A stretch of 64,000 nucleotides of DNA from the NCBI RefSeq assembly GCF_001426195.1, contig NZ_LMRS01000001.1, positions 250,501 through 314,500 of the forward strand. Direction: 5' to 3'. Made by a program: the position numbers and the translations under genes. The notes below the pieces were generated by a model that was given only the letters and a program-made list of their open reading frames with translations, was not told the origin of the DNA and did not search any database. This stretch comes from Sphingomonas sp. Leaf339 (GTDB lineage: Bacteria; Pseudomonadota; Alphaproteobacteria; Sphingomonadales; Sphingomonadaceae). Below are positions 36,454 through 44,167 of the stretch, in pieces; positions within the stretch are counted from its first letter, which is position 1, and the number at the start of each line of letters is the position of its first letter.

Positions 36454-37171
36454 GAATGCACACCTTTGTTCCGTGGATCGACGCACCGCCGCCCGGACGA
36501 AAGCTACGTCGGCGATAGGAAAAAGGCTTCATTCAAATCAGATAAGATAGCTTTCTTTGTCTCTTTTTGGGATGACAATGTCAGGGCGGCAGGGTCTTTT
36601 GAGGCCTATCTTCTCTTCACCTTAGATAAGGGTCGCTAAACAGCCAAGAGAGTGCTGCCACAGTCTTTCAACGATATGACGAGCCGTAGCGGGGTGTAGT
36701 CCGAATCCCGCAATCTCGAAAATCTGAGCGTTGGATTTGCTACCACCCCTGTGAATTTAGGTTTTTAATATCTAAATCAGAGCCAAACGAGTGGTTCCAT
36801 CGTCCTATTCGCCCAAAACTAGATCAATCAGGATGCTGGCTCTTTTGACTGATTTATAAATAGGATCATCTAGTTGTTATTTGAATGATAAAGAGGTGAT
36901 TCATTTTAATGATAATCTTGTGATAAAGGTAACCGAAGGTATCTATTCGTCAGTAAAGGTGATTATAAATAAAAATAAAAATCTATTAATATTAGAATGT
37001 ATAAGTTTAATCATATTGATATAAGAGTTAATATAATTAAATGTTATTTAACTTATATCTTCATAAGACATAACTTTGACAAGGTGTGGCTTTCGCCGCA
37101 CCCTGCCGTAAAGTGCCTAAATCTGGTTAGCCGGTCAATCTATTCGATGGGCACGCTGTAGTGCCAGATAT
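36454..37171. other. Long AT-rich noncoding tract with hairpin
   Basis: About 720 bases without a credible gene. From about 36760 to 37080 it is extremely AT-rich for this genome, with long runs of A/T. At 37083-37102 there is a GGTGTGGC / GCCGCACC hairpin with a TTTC loop, just past the stop of the HUH-type gene. It may be that gene's terminator or part of a replication origin. The part near 36454-36600 should hold the promoter of the PEPxxWA-CTERM gene. Confidence 0.5.
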
Positions 37172-37621
37172 TCAAACATTGGTTGACTCGGTTAGGATCG
37201 CGTCCTGACCGTCTTTAAGTATGTATGAGACGCCGCCGCCCCGGTATTCCTCAATCTCGAAACGCTCTTTAGCCCACTGTGACTTAGACCAACACGTTTC
37301 GAATATATCTTTGAACTTTTCAATAGTAACATTATCTGGCCGTTTAAGGCAAGCATGGATGTGCCAAAGCCCACCATAGCTTTTTTCCACCACGGATAGG
37401 TTAGGAAGCCTTTGACGGTTTTTTCGCCATTTTCGCTTTCTATATAGCCGCCTGCTCACAGCCGATAGCTGACCTTTCATTACCCGGTCATATATCAATG
37501 GGCAACCTTTTATAAATCCACCCGCTGAACTACTTATACCTTGTTTGAGGGTAAGTGTTATGAAGGTATTTGGCTTTAGACGATCTTCGTATTCTTTAAT
37601 AGTTTGTGCGTTTATCTTCAT
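37172..37621 (-). CDS. HUH-type replication/relaxase-like protein
   Basis: 149 residues from the ATG at 37621. Three rolling-circle motifs appear in order: FITLTLKQ (20-27, motif 1), LWHIHACL with His87 and His89 (the HUH pair) and GVSYILKDG with Tyr133 (the catalytic tyrosine with a nearby lysine). This is the layout of small Rep proteins that nick one DNA strand at an origin. The frame is open to 37972, but the extra 117 residues are low in recognisable structure; a longer start is possible. No strong ribosome-binding site was seen. Confidence 0.6.
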   Translation of the reverse strand: MKINAQTIKEYEDRLKPNTFITLTLKQGISSSAGGFIKGCPLIYDRVMKGQLSAVSRRLYRKRKWRKNRQRLPNLSVVEKSYGGLWHIHACLKRPDNVTIEKFKDIFETCWSKSQWAKERFEIEEYRGGGVSYILKDGQDAILTESTNV

Positions 37622-38299
37622 TTTATATACTTCTAAACCAGACTTGTTGGCCCTTCTTCTCGGTATTACTTGTTGTTTTATGGCATCTGGCGCCGCTTTA
37701 TTGGCATGACGGCGGAATATTGTCCACCGTTGTTGTGATCGGGGTGTGAGGTCATGCTGATTTTGGGTCGTCAGGGAATGGTTACCCCAGAGCAAAGTCA
37801 CGTAATTATCTAGGACTTCGCCTTTCCAGCATGAGTTGCATGGAAGGGCGGGCGTTGGCATGGTTCGCCTGCTTGCTCGAACAAGGGAGCAGGCGGGGCT
37901 TCGTAACCCCTTTGACACGTCGTCTGGTCGAGTTTTCTCGGCCGGGTGGCTGTCGTCATGTCCAAGGCTCACGCCCAGAGGGGCAATATGTCGTCTGGAT
38001 GCGATATCGGGCCAGGAACGGCTTTGGCGGTTACACAGGAGGATACGCGGCAGGCCGATTAAGCGTTATCGCAAAAAATGTCTGTCGAGTAATCGACTTA
38101 AAGATTGACCAGTAGTTATCTGCAACATTCAACAAAAATACATCACTGAACCGATGCAGTATTAAAGATACCCTTTATTTACCCTAGCAACGGGAAACCA
38201 TGGCTTTTTAACTTAACTGACCACCATGGTAGCCAAGGTAGCAAACAACGCTGTACGGTCTTCTACGGGCGTTTTAGAGGGTAATCTCCCAAAGTGATA
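37622..38299. other. Intergenic stretch between HUH and recombinase genes
   Basis: About 680 bases. The left 350 bases remain open in the HUH frame and may be an N-terminal extension. A 94-residue plus-strand frame at 37831-38115 has no ribosome-binding site and unconvincing composition. The 38100-38300 part is AT-rich and holds nothing I can name. Confidence 0.35.
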
Positions 38300-38842
38300 T
38301 CAGGTGCTTTCAAGCGCCCGATAAACGCTCGCCCGACCAATCCCCAGCTTTGCAGCGATATCGACGGGACGAACCCCTTCTGCCTTGAGGGCGCGGACTG
38401 CCCCCACGTCCACGGTTGGCGTCCGTCCTTTATACCGTCCCTCAGCCTTAGCCTTGGCGATCCCTTCCATCTGGCGGTCCTTACGGATTGCTGTCTCGAA
38501 TTGAGCGAAGACCCCCAGCATCTGTAGGAACGCGACCCCAGCGGGAGTGGACGTGTCGATCGGTTGGTCCACCGCCTTAAGGAAGGCACCCTTGGCCTTG
38601 ATGGTAGCAACGATAGTTTCGAGGTCCGCCACGGATCGGGCAAGCCGGTCGATGCGGCAAACAATAAGGGTGTCACCTTCACGGATGAATTCGAGGGCAT
38701 CGGCTAGCGCCTTGCGCTGATCCGTCGTGGTGCCGCTCTCCTTCTCCGCAAACAGCTTCTCGCATCCGGCGGCGCGAAGCGCATCCTGTTGCACTGCCAG
38801 CGACTGCCCCGACGACGATACTCTTGCGTAACCCACCAGCAT
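38300..38842 (-). CDS. Serine recombinase (resolvase/invertase family)
   Basis: 180 residues. The catalytic domain starts MLVGYARVSSSGQS with the nucleophile Ser9, followed by EKESGTTTDQRKAL and the CRIDRLARSVADLETIV motif with the conserved arginines. The C-terminal DNA-binding part is a helix-turn-helix (VRPVDIAAKLGIGRASVYRAL). Length is that of small Tn3/Hin-type resolvases. Directly upstream lies an array of CGTCTCA repeats that is probably its recombination and operator site, so it should control its own promoter. Confidence 0.93.
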   Translation of the reverse strand: MLVGYARVSSSGQSLAVQQDALRAAGCEKLFAEKESGTTTDQRKALADALEFIREGDTLIVCRIDRLARSVADLETIVATIKAKGAFLKAVDQPIDTSTPAGVAFLQMLGVFAQFETAIRKDRQMEGIAKAKAEGRYKGRTPTVDVGAVRALKAEGVRPVDIAAKLGIGRASVYRALEST

Positions 38843-38850
38843 AACGACTC

Positions 38851-38945
38851 CGTCTCAATAGACTTTAGACTATTCGAGTCATACGTCTCATTTGAGAGGA
38901 GTCAACCCTAGTGAGACGCCAATAACGTCTCACTGGATCGTCTCA
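38851..38945. repeat. res-like array of CGTCTCA / TGAGACG repeats
   Basis: Five copies of the 7-mer CGTCTCA or its inverse in 95 bp, at 38851, 38884, 38912 (inverted), 38926 and 38939. 38912-38932 is a perfect inverted pair TGAGACG-N7-CGTCTCA. An AATAG...CTATT palindrome lies between the first two. Placement immediately upstream of the serine recombinase fits a resolution site. Confidence 0.65.
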
Positions 38946-39173
38946 GACAGGTATACCCATTAAAGAAAACATCGACCAAGAGGGCGTAGGGCTCAGCCAA
39001 ATGTGAAACTGGTAGGGATAAGCGGACAACGCTTATTCGTTTACGACAACGTCAAATATGACATCCGTGGGGAGCATTTCACGCGCCTTGCCATTATGAC
39101 AAACTAAAGGCCTACCTGAGAAGACAACCTACCTCGTCTCGACAAAACCCTCACGCCAACGGTACACCTATGT

Positions 39174-40010
39174 ATGATAGATAGGGATGGGCGGCGAATG
39201 GCTTCACCGAGTGACTCAAGCGTTGACGGCGAAACAACTAATTGGAAAGCCTCACTCACAGCCTTCGTCATCGCCACCCTAGGGTTCATAGGGGCGGGCC
39301 TAAGTACAAAAATTACCACGCCTTGGATACAAAATACTGTCGTAGCATTAATGACTACGATTATATCCACAGCATTATTACAACTTATTTTTGAGTTAAT
39401 TCTGCGTAGAAATGTCTATAGGGAAATGTTTAAATTAGCGGGAATAAGTAGAAATTTAGCTTCCCAACAATTTAAAAGCGCAGGCAAGCTTCGTTCTTTA
39501 GACTGGAGCGAAGTATATACGTCAAAATCAGAGATATTTTTCTTATTAACGGATTTACAGCCTTGGGTTGATCAACATATAAATAGCTTACTTGAAAATG
39601 GCCGTAATAGGCCTATAAATATAACGTTTTTTGTATGCGACACAAATGCTGCATATAGTGCGCAGGTGGCAGATTCCCTCTCAATGGATGCAAATTCCTA
39701 TTTAGTCGCTGTAAAGCATGCAATAGAGCGCATTGAGCGAACGTGGAAAGCCCTTAAAAGTAGTGGCAACTTAGTTAAAGCTAGTACAATTTCAATTCGA
39801 TTACTAGATAACCGCCCTCTTTATTCTTTAGTGACGTGCGATGACGTTACTGTGCTTGTGCTTCCTGCTGTTACCGGCCGCGTAGGGGCGGATACCGAGT
39901 ATTTTTATCTGCATAGTGGTGATCGAAGCTTTTACCCGTCGAGTTGGTTCCGTGAGCAACTATCTCGACTAGAAGGCCTACCCATTAGCTTTGAAGATAG
40001 GATCGCATAA
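39174..40010 (+). CDS. Two-TM membrane protein with cytosolic domain, partner of DUF262
   Basis: 278 residues (278 from ATG 39174; 270 from the in-frame ATG at 39198; neither has a strong site). Two membrane helices at about 27-44 and 53-77 are followed by a positively charged segment (LRRNVYREMFKL) and a ~200-residue cytosolic alpha/beta domain with strands such as SEIFFLLTDLQPW, INITFFVCDTN, ISIRLLDNRPLYSLVTCDDVTVLVLP and EYFYLHSGDR. The domain is not recognised. The stop overlaps the DUF262 start as TAATG, so the two are made together. AT-rich codon use marks recent acquisition. Likely a membrane-tethered sensor or effector (inference). Confidence 0.65.
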   Translation: MIDRDGRRMASPSDSSVDGETTNWKASLTAFVIATLGFIGAGLSTKITTPWIQNTVVALMTTIISTALLQLIFELILRRNVYREMFKLAGISRNLASQQFKSAGKLRSLDWSEVYTSKSEIFFLLTDLQPWVDQHINSLLENGRNRPINITFFVCDTNAAYSAQVADSLSMDANSYLVAVKHAIERIERTWKALKSSGNLVKASTISIRLLDNRPLYSLVTCDDVTVLVLPAVTGRVGADTEYFYLHSGDRSFYPSSWFREQLSRLEGLPISFEDRIA

Positions 40011-41677
40011 TGCGCTATTCTAATACCTCCGTCGAGCAATTCCATTTGGGACGCTTAGTTGATGGCATCGCTACTGGGAAAATTGGTATCCCAGAATTTC
40101 AACGTGATTTCGATTGGAATGAGACAGATGTTCGATCGCTACTGGCAACAGTTTTTGCGGGATGGCCGGCAGGAAGCCTTCTACTGTTAGAGGGACAAAG
40201 TGATTTATTCATGATGAGAGCGATGGATGCCGCGCCGCCGCTTTCAAAAGTGATGTTTGGCGTATTAGATGGTCAGCAACGTCTAACTTCACTTTATCAA
40301 TCTTTATATGGAACCGGTGAATCGCTATTCGCTATCAAATGGGATTTGGCTATTGATCAGGATATTGAGGAAGGCATTATTTCAGTTCGCCGTCGACTAT
40401 GGGATCGTCACTACGGGTCTCTAGAAAATCAAATAAAAGAACGCATTATTCCTATTTCCGCGTTAAAATCTCCTACTGCATTTTTTACTTGGAGAGACGA
40501 TCTACTATCAAAAGTTCTAGAGCCGAATAAAGCGAGTGAGTTAAAATCACTTATAACAAATCTTTATACATATAGGCTAAGTGCTATTCACGATTATGAG
40601 TTTCCTGTTGTAAAATTAGATCAAGAAATAGAACCGTCGGCTATCGCTCGGATATTTGAGAAGGTCAATAAAACGGGTCTTACGTTGAATACCTTTGACT
40701 TGTTAGTCGCAAAGTCGTTTGACGCTAGTTGGAATCTCAGAGATAGGTGGATCAGCGTTCGAGAGCAATCGGTGGAATTGAACTCATTCTTTGGGGATGA
40801 CGGTTTGCCACTTTTGCAAGCAATTGCGTTGTTGCACTCAAATGATTTGCGGCAGGCCGCAGTTTTAGATTTGCCGAAGCACGTTATTCAAAGAGAATGG
40901 GACGGAGTTGCGTTTGCGGCTTCTACTATCGTCTCATTTCTTCGAGCAAATTGCGGCGTTTTACGTCGAGACTTTATGCCCTATCTGAATCTGTTGCCCC
41001 CATTCATCGCGCTCGCAGCCAGAGGCAAGCTGAATACAAATCCGGACTTATTTAAGAACTGGTTTTGGCAAGCGGGATTTTCCGGCGCATATGAGGCCGC
41101 CGCCAATACGAGAATGATTTCCCATTTTAAGGCAGTTCAAAATGGTGCAACCCGGGCGATTGAGATTGAGGGTGAATTAAGAATAATCGACTTCTCAGCG
41201 GTCTCTAGAAAGTCTCGCCGCGCGTTATGGGCGACTATTAATTGCGCATACATTATGGAAATGGAAGACGTTGTAGGTGCGTCTCTTCCGGATGATGCTG
41301 TTTACGATTTCGAGCCTTCGACTCTGTATTCGTTACAGGAGATTGAGGAGGCGCAGCAGCCCGTGTTTCTTGACGGGCCGGAATCTGAATTCAGAGGAGC
41401 GTTAAATACCATAATTGTACCTCGAAGGCTTGCGAACCTGACGAGAAAACTGGATTCCGATCAAACTATTGATATTGCGTCCCGTGGTGATTTTGGTCAA
41501 TTTGTTCAACCTCAAACGCCATTTCCATTTGGAGCACTTCCGGACTGGGACAATTTTAGAGCGGCTCGATCCGTTTGGTTAACGTCTTTTATGGAAAAGA
41601 AGGGAATGAAGGGGCTAAATGTAGTCGTCTACAATCAACATCTTGATGATGGATGGATGATTAAGACAATTGATTAA
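40010..41677 (+). CDS. DUF262-domain protein (GmrS/ParB-like), coupled to membrane protein
   Basis: 555 residues. The DUF262 core is unmistakable: IPEFQRDFDW (27-36), VLDGQQRLTSLY (85-96, the GQQR nucleotide-binding motif) and FEKVNKTGLTLNTFDL (216-231). In GmrSD, SspE and related defence proteins this domain hydrolyses NTP and controls an attached HNH (DUF1524) nuclease. Here the C-terminal third (about 430-500) shows an equivalent NTIIVPRRLANLTRKLDSD segment but not the expected H-x-x-P HNH residues, so the nuclease is either divergent or dead. Translationally coupled to the upstream two-TM protein. Confidence 0.8.
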   Translation: MRYSNTSVEQFHLGRLVDGIATGKIGIPEFQRDFDWNETDVRSLLATVFAGWPAGSLLLLEGQSDLFMMRAMDAAPPLSKVMFGVLDGQQRLTSLYQSLYGTGESLFAIKWDLAIDQDIEEGIISVRRRLWDRHYGSLENQIKERIIPISALKSPTAFFTWRDDLLSKVLEPNKASELKSLITNLYTYRLSAIHDYEFPVVKLDQEIEPSAIARIFEKVNKTGLTLNTFDLLVAKSFDASWNLRDRWISVREQSVELNSFFGDDGLPLLQAIALLHSNDLRQAAVLDLPKHVIQREWDGVAFAASTIVSFLRANCGVLRRDFMPYLNLLPPFIALAARGKLNTNPDLFKNWFWQAGFSGAYEAAANTRMISHFKAVQNGATRAIEIEGELRIIDFSAVSRKSRRALWATINCAYIMEMEDVVGASLPDDAVYDFEPSTLYSLQEIEEAQQPVFLDGPESEFRGALNTIIVPRRLANLTRKLDSDQTIDIASRGDFGQFVQPQTPFPFGALPDWDNFRAARSVWLTSFMEKKGMKGLNVVVYNQHLDDGWMIKTID

Positions 41678-41757
41678 TAATTGGCTTCAGTTGGGCGGCA
41701 TTTCGTTGAAACGTTTAGAATAGCCGTTGAACGAATAAGCCGACGAAAGAGCGCAGC

Positions 41758-41782
41758 GACCCCTCACTGGCAGTGAGGGGTC
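41758..41782. terminator. Perfect 12-bp inverted repeat after the DUF262 gene
   Basis: GACCCCTCACTG-G-CAGTGAGGGGTC, a 12-bp perfect stem with one central base, 80 nt after the stop. No T run follows, so it is either a bidirectional terminator or a protein-binding palindrome. Confidence 0.45.
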
Positions 41783-42184
41783 CGAACCTGACCTACTGAA
41801 CTCGTTTGGCAGATTTCTCCTGCCAAAAGAATGCTTATCGACCTTCCGCAGCCCGTCGCCTATCGATGGCTTGCAAGCTGGCGATGATAGCCGCAATGGC
41901 GACGGGATCGATAGCGCCGGTATTCCGACATTGCCTTGGCAGAGGGCGAACCGGACGCAAATGGCAGGAGTAGGATGAATAGGCGTCTACCTGTTTAAAT
42001 GCTGCTCTCGGACCTAGGCCACAATAGATGCAATTTATGCAGTGATTTTTATATGGTCTTTATATTTTGACAAACTAATTCCGTTATATTGGCTGTGCTA
42101 AGTGGAGGCCGATTTAATATTATATGTCCCCGAGGCTTACTAACTTACATACGTAAGAATCCAATTTATTAAAGTCTTTTGCGC
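41783..42184. other. Intergenic region of the island, no gene seen
   Basis: About 400 bases, AT-rich from 42030 on. A small palindrome CTTAC-ATAC-GTAAG near 42142-42156 lies just past the HTH gene's stop. The short minus-strand frame at 41687-41896 lacks a start signal and protein-like composition. Confidence 0.4.
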
Positions 42185-42385
42185 TCATTTGTTGATGATG
42201 ACAGCATTCAATGCTTCTACCCGGTAGAATCGCCTTCCTCCAACCTTTATGCTTGCTGGACCGACGCCCTTTCGGTGCCAATCAGCCATCGTTGAGGCTG
42301 ACACACCTAGATAACTGGCAGCCTCCTGCCGGGTCAGTCGTCCGAGTTCGCCGCCGCTTGCTGCGCTTAAGGTGATCTTCGGCAT
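42185..42385 (-). CDS. HTH protein, AlpA/excisionase-like
   Basis: 66 residues from the ATG at 42385 (frame open to 42460). The MerR/AlpA-type helix-turn-helix is LTRQEAASYLGVSASTMADWHRKGVGP followed by the wing KVGGRRFYRVEAL. Such small proteins next to a tyrosine integrase usually act as excisionase (recombination directionality factor) or as its regulator. It is transcribed away from the integrase gene, with a shared ~260-bp promoter region. Confidence 0.75.
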   Translation of the reverse strand: MPKITLSAASGGELGRLTRQEAASYLGVSASTMADWHRKGVGPASIKVGGRRFYRVEALNAVIINK

Positions 42386-42645
42386 ACCTCGTATCTCACT
42401 TCTTAAAGCACCGGCAACGATCTGCCGAGCATATAGCGTCAGATACGCCCGAACTTTCAATAATCAATGGCCCTTAGCGTGATATCACACCCCCTACGAT
42501 TGATAAGTTCTAACGTACTATACTAGTTGAAAGCACTTGTTTTTACTATGGCATGTAAAGAAACTGCGAACAAAACAGATGGTATGGGGTGTTGACTCAG
42601 TCCGAGTCGTTGGAATACTGGGCTGCCTCCATTGAGGACTCGGTT

Positions 42646-43779
42646 ATGTCGTTACGTTTTGCTAAACTTACCCGCCCTGCCATCCGAGCGCTGCCAATTG
42701 GCGGCAAGATTAATGAACACGGTATTACGGCAACAAAATTAGCCAACAGCGATATCAGCTACAGCATCAATGTGATGGTAGATGGCGAGCGTATCCACCG
42801 CACTGTAGGGAAAGAAAGTGAGCGGATCACCCGCGAGCAAGCTAGCAATCTCATTGAAACCTTGCGAACGCGCGCGCGGGAAGGAAGGCTATCACTCCCA
42901 AAGGGCCGGAAGATTTCCCAGTCATTTGCAACGATCGCAAATGACTACATTGAGCGGCTTGGCTCTGAGCAGGGTAATGGGATAGCCCGTAAGCGTCAGC
43001 ATATTGCATCCCGGCTCATTCCGGCATTTGGGGCAGTTCGCATCGACGCGATTTCCGAAGCCAACATCAAAGCGTTCATTGTCAGCCGGAGAAAGGATGG
43101 TGCTCGCGATTCAACCATAAATCGCGAACTCGCTACCCTATCTCACCTTTTCCGCTCCGCTACGCGATGGAAATGGGTTGAAGGGGGCAAAGTCCCCACC
43201 TTTGGACGCCTGAAAGAGGGTGTGGGGCGCATAATCGCCCTATCACCCCATGAATGCGACAGGCTTATCGCGGCCGCTCTAGAGGACCAAGACCCCGACC
43301 TCTGGCTGTTCGTCATGATCTGCCTCCAAACGTCGATGCGACACGGCGAGGCCAGACGGCTTCGCTGGGAGCACTACGACGCTCATAGAAGGCGATTCTA
43401 CATTCCAGAGGCCAAAGCTGGTGAACGCGAGCAACCGGTGCCAGCGGCGCTTGCTGCCGCCTTGGAGAAGGTCATGGCACAGACCGGTTCGTCACAGGGC
43501 TTCCTGTTTGCAGGGGGACCGGGGAGCAGCACCGGTTACCGCCATACCTTCCGTAAGGCATTTTGCCGGGCTGTATGCCGTGCAGGGTTAGACCCTCAAA
43601 AAATCACGCCCCACGTCATGCGACACACAGCCATCACGAAACTGGTGAAAGCGGGGGTCGACTTACCAACGGTGCAAAAAGTGAGCGGCCATAAAACGCT
43701 CTCGATGGTACTGCGATACGCCCACGTCGACGGATTACACATCGATCGCGCCGTCGATCACCTTAGCCTCGCTCAGTAG
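42646..43779 (+). CDS. Tyrosine-type site-specific integrase
   Basis: 377 residues from the ATG at 42646, which follows GAGGA; the frame is open to a GTG at 42589. An N-terminal arm-binding region, a core-binding domain (ISQSFATIANDYIERLG onward) and a catalytic domain with the full set: Arg232 in SMRHGEARRLRW, His323 and Arg326 in HVMRHTAI, His349 in SGHKT and Tyr358 in LRYAHV. It lies next to the intact tRNA-Phe it targets, the usual arrangement for tRNA islands. Confidence 0.95.
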   Translation: MSLRFAKLTRPAIRALPIGGKINEHGITATKLANSDISYSINVMVDGERIHRTVGKESERITREQASNLIETLRTRAREGRLSLPKGRKISQSFATIANDYIERLGSEQGNGIARKRQHIASRLIPAFGAVRIDAISEANIKAFIVSRRKDGARDSTINRELATLSHLFRSATRWKWVEGGKVPTFGRLKEGVGRIIALSPHECDRLIAAALEDQDPDLWLFVMICLQTSMRHGEARRLRWEHYDAHRRRFYIPEAKAGEREQPVPAALAAALEKVMAQTGSSQGFLFAGGPGSSTGYRHTFRKAFCRAVCRAGLDPQKITPHVMRHTAITKLVKAGVDLPTVQKVSGHKTLSMVLRYAHVDGLHIDRAVDHLSLAQ

Positions 43780-43806
43780 GGTATCGAATCAATTCGCACG
43801 GTGTAA

Positions 43807-43830
43807 GTGCGCGATTACACCAAAATTACA
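43807..43830 (+). repeat. Integrase arm-type repeat, right end
   Basis: GTGCGCGATTACACCAAAAT continuing TACA, 20 of 24 bases identical and in the same orientation to 33027-33050 near the left end. It lies between the integrase stop and the tRNA. Confidence 0.6.
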
Positions 43831-43887
43831 CCACGGCCCGGCACTTCTATATACGAAGGGGCTAAGTCATTGATTTTAGAAGTAAAA

Positions 43888-43934
43888 TGGTGCCCGGAGA
43901 CGGATTCGAACCGCCGACACTGCGATTTTCAGTC
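43888..43934. repeat. Right attachment site (within tRNA-Phe)
   Basis: 47-nt perfect copy of 32860-32906, here forming the 3' part of the intact tRNA gene. Integration rebuilt a full-length tRNA, so the gene is still functional. Confidence 0.93.
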
Positions 43935-43963
43935 GCATGCTCTACCAACTGAGCTATCCGGGC
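43888..43963 (-). tRNA. tRNA-Phe (anticodon GAA)
   Basis: 76 nt on the minus strand with encoded CCA (43888-43890). The acceptor arms are GCCCGGA and TCCGGGC, the D arm AGCTCAGTTGGTAGAGC, the anticodon loop CTGAAAA (GAA) and the T arm GGTTCGAATCC. Its 3' end is the integration site of the island to the left. Confidence 0.97.
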
Positions 43964-43993
43964 TTGTCCGACCGTGCGATCGGAAGCGCGTCC

Positions 43994-44167
43994 CTAGTCG
44001 TGCTCCTCGGGGTTGTCCAGCCCCTCCGGTGCGGCCGGACCGCCCGGTATGCGATAGCCTTCGCCCAGCCATTGCAGCAGGTCGCGGTCGCGGTGGCGGG
44101 CGGAGCAGAACGGGCGATAGGCGGGGTCGGTCGCTTCGCCGCAGATCGGGCAGGTCGGTTTGGCCAT
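43994..44167 (-). CDS. yacG: DNA gyrase inhibitor YacG
   Basis: 57 residues starting MAKPTCPICGEAT. The four zinc-binding cysteines are in CPIC and a later PFCSARHRDRDLLQWL; YacG binds one zinc and contacts gyrase GyrB. The ATG at 44167 overlaps the stop of the RNase gene (TGATG). Length usual. Confidence 0.93.
   Translation of the reverse strand: MAKPTCPICGEATDPAYRPFCSARHRDRDLLQWLGEGYRIPGGPAAPEGLDNPEEHD

Larger units (their letters stand above)
32860..43934. mobile_element. Genomic island integrated in tRNA-Phe
   Basis: About 11.0 kb flanked by a 47-bp perfect direct repeat, the right copy being the 3' part of an intact tRNA-Phe gene. The content is visibly more AT-rich than the rest of the window. 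It encodes a tyrosine integrase and HTH excisionase candidate at the tRNA end, a serine recombinase, an HUH-type protein, an orphan receiver, two PEPxxWA-CTERM proteins and a membrane/DUF262 pair. No conjugation or phage structural genes are seen, so it depends on other elements for transfer or is a satellite-like integrative element. Confidence 0.9.

Noticed and set aside
36760..37080. CRISPR-like or other repeat array in the AT-rich tract
   Set aside because: No regularly spaced repeats are visible; the tract is simple AT-rich sequence.
37831..38115. 94-residue plus-strand frame beside the HUH gene
   Set aside because: No ribosome-binding site; overlaps the open HUH frame; composition not convincing.
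41687..41896. 69-residue minus-strand frame after the DUF262 gene
   Set aside because: Spans the 41758-41782 palindrome, has no ribosome-binding site and no recognisable domain.
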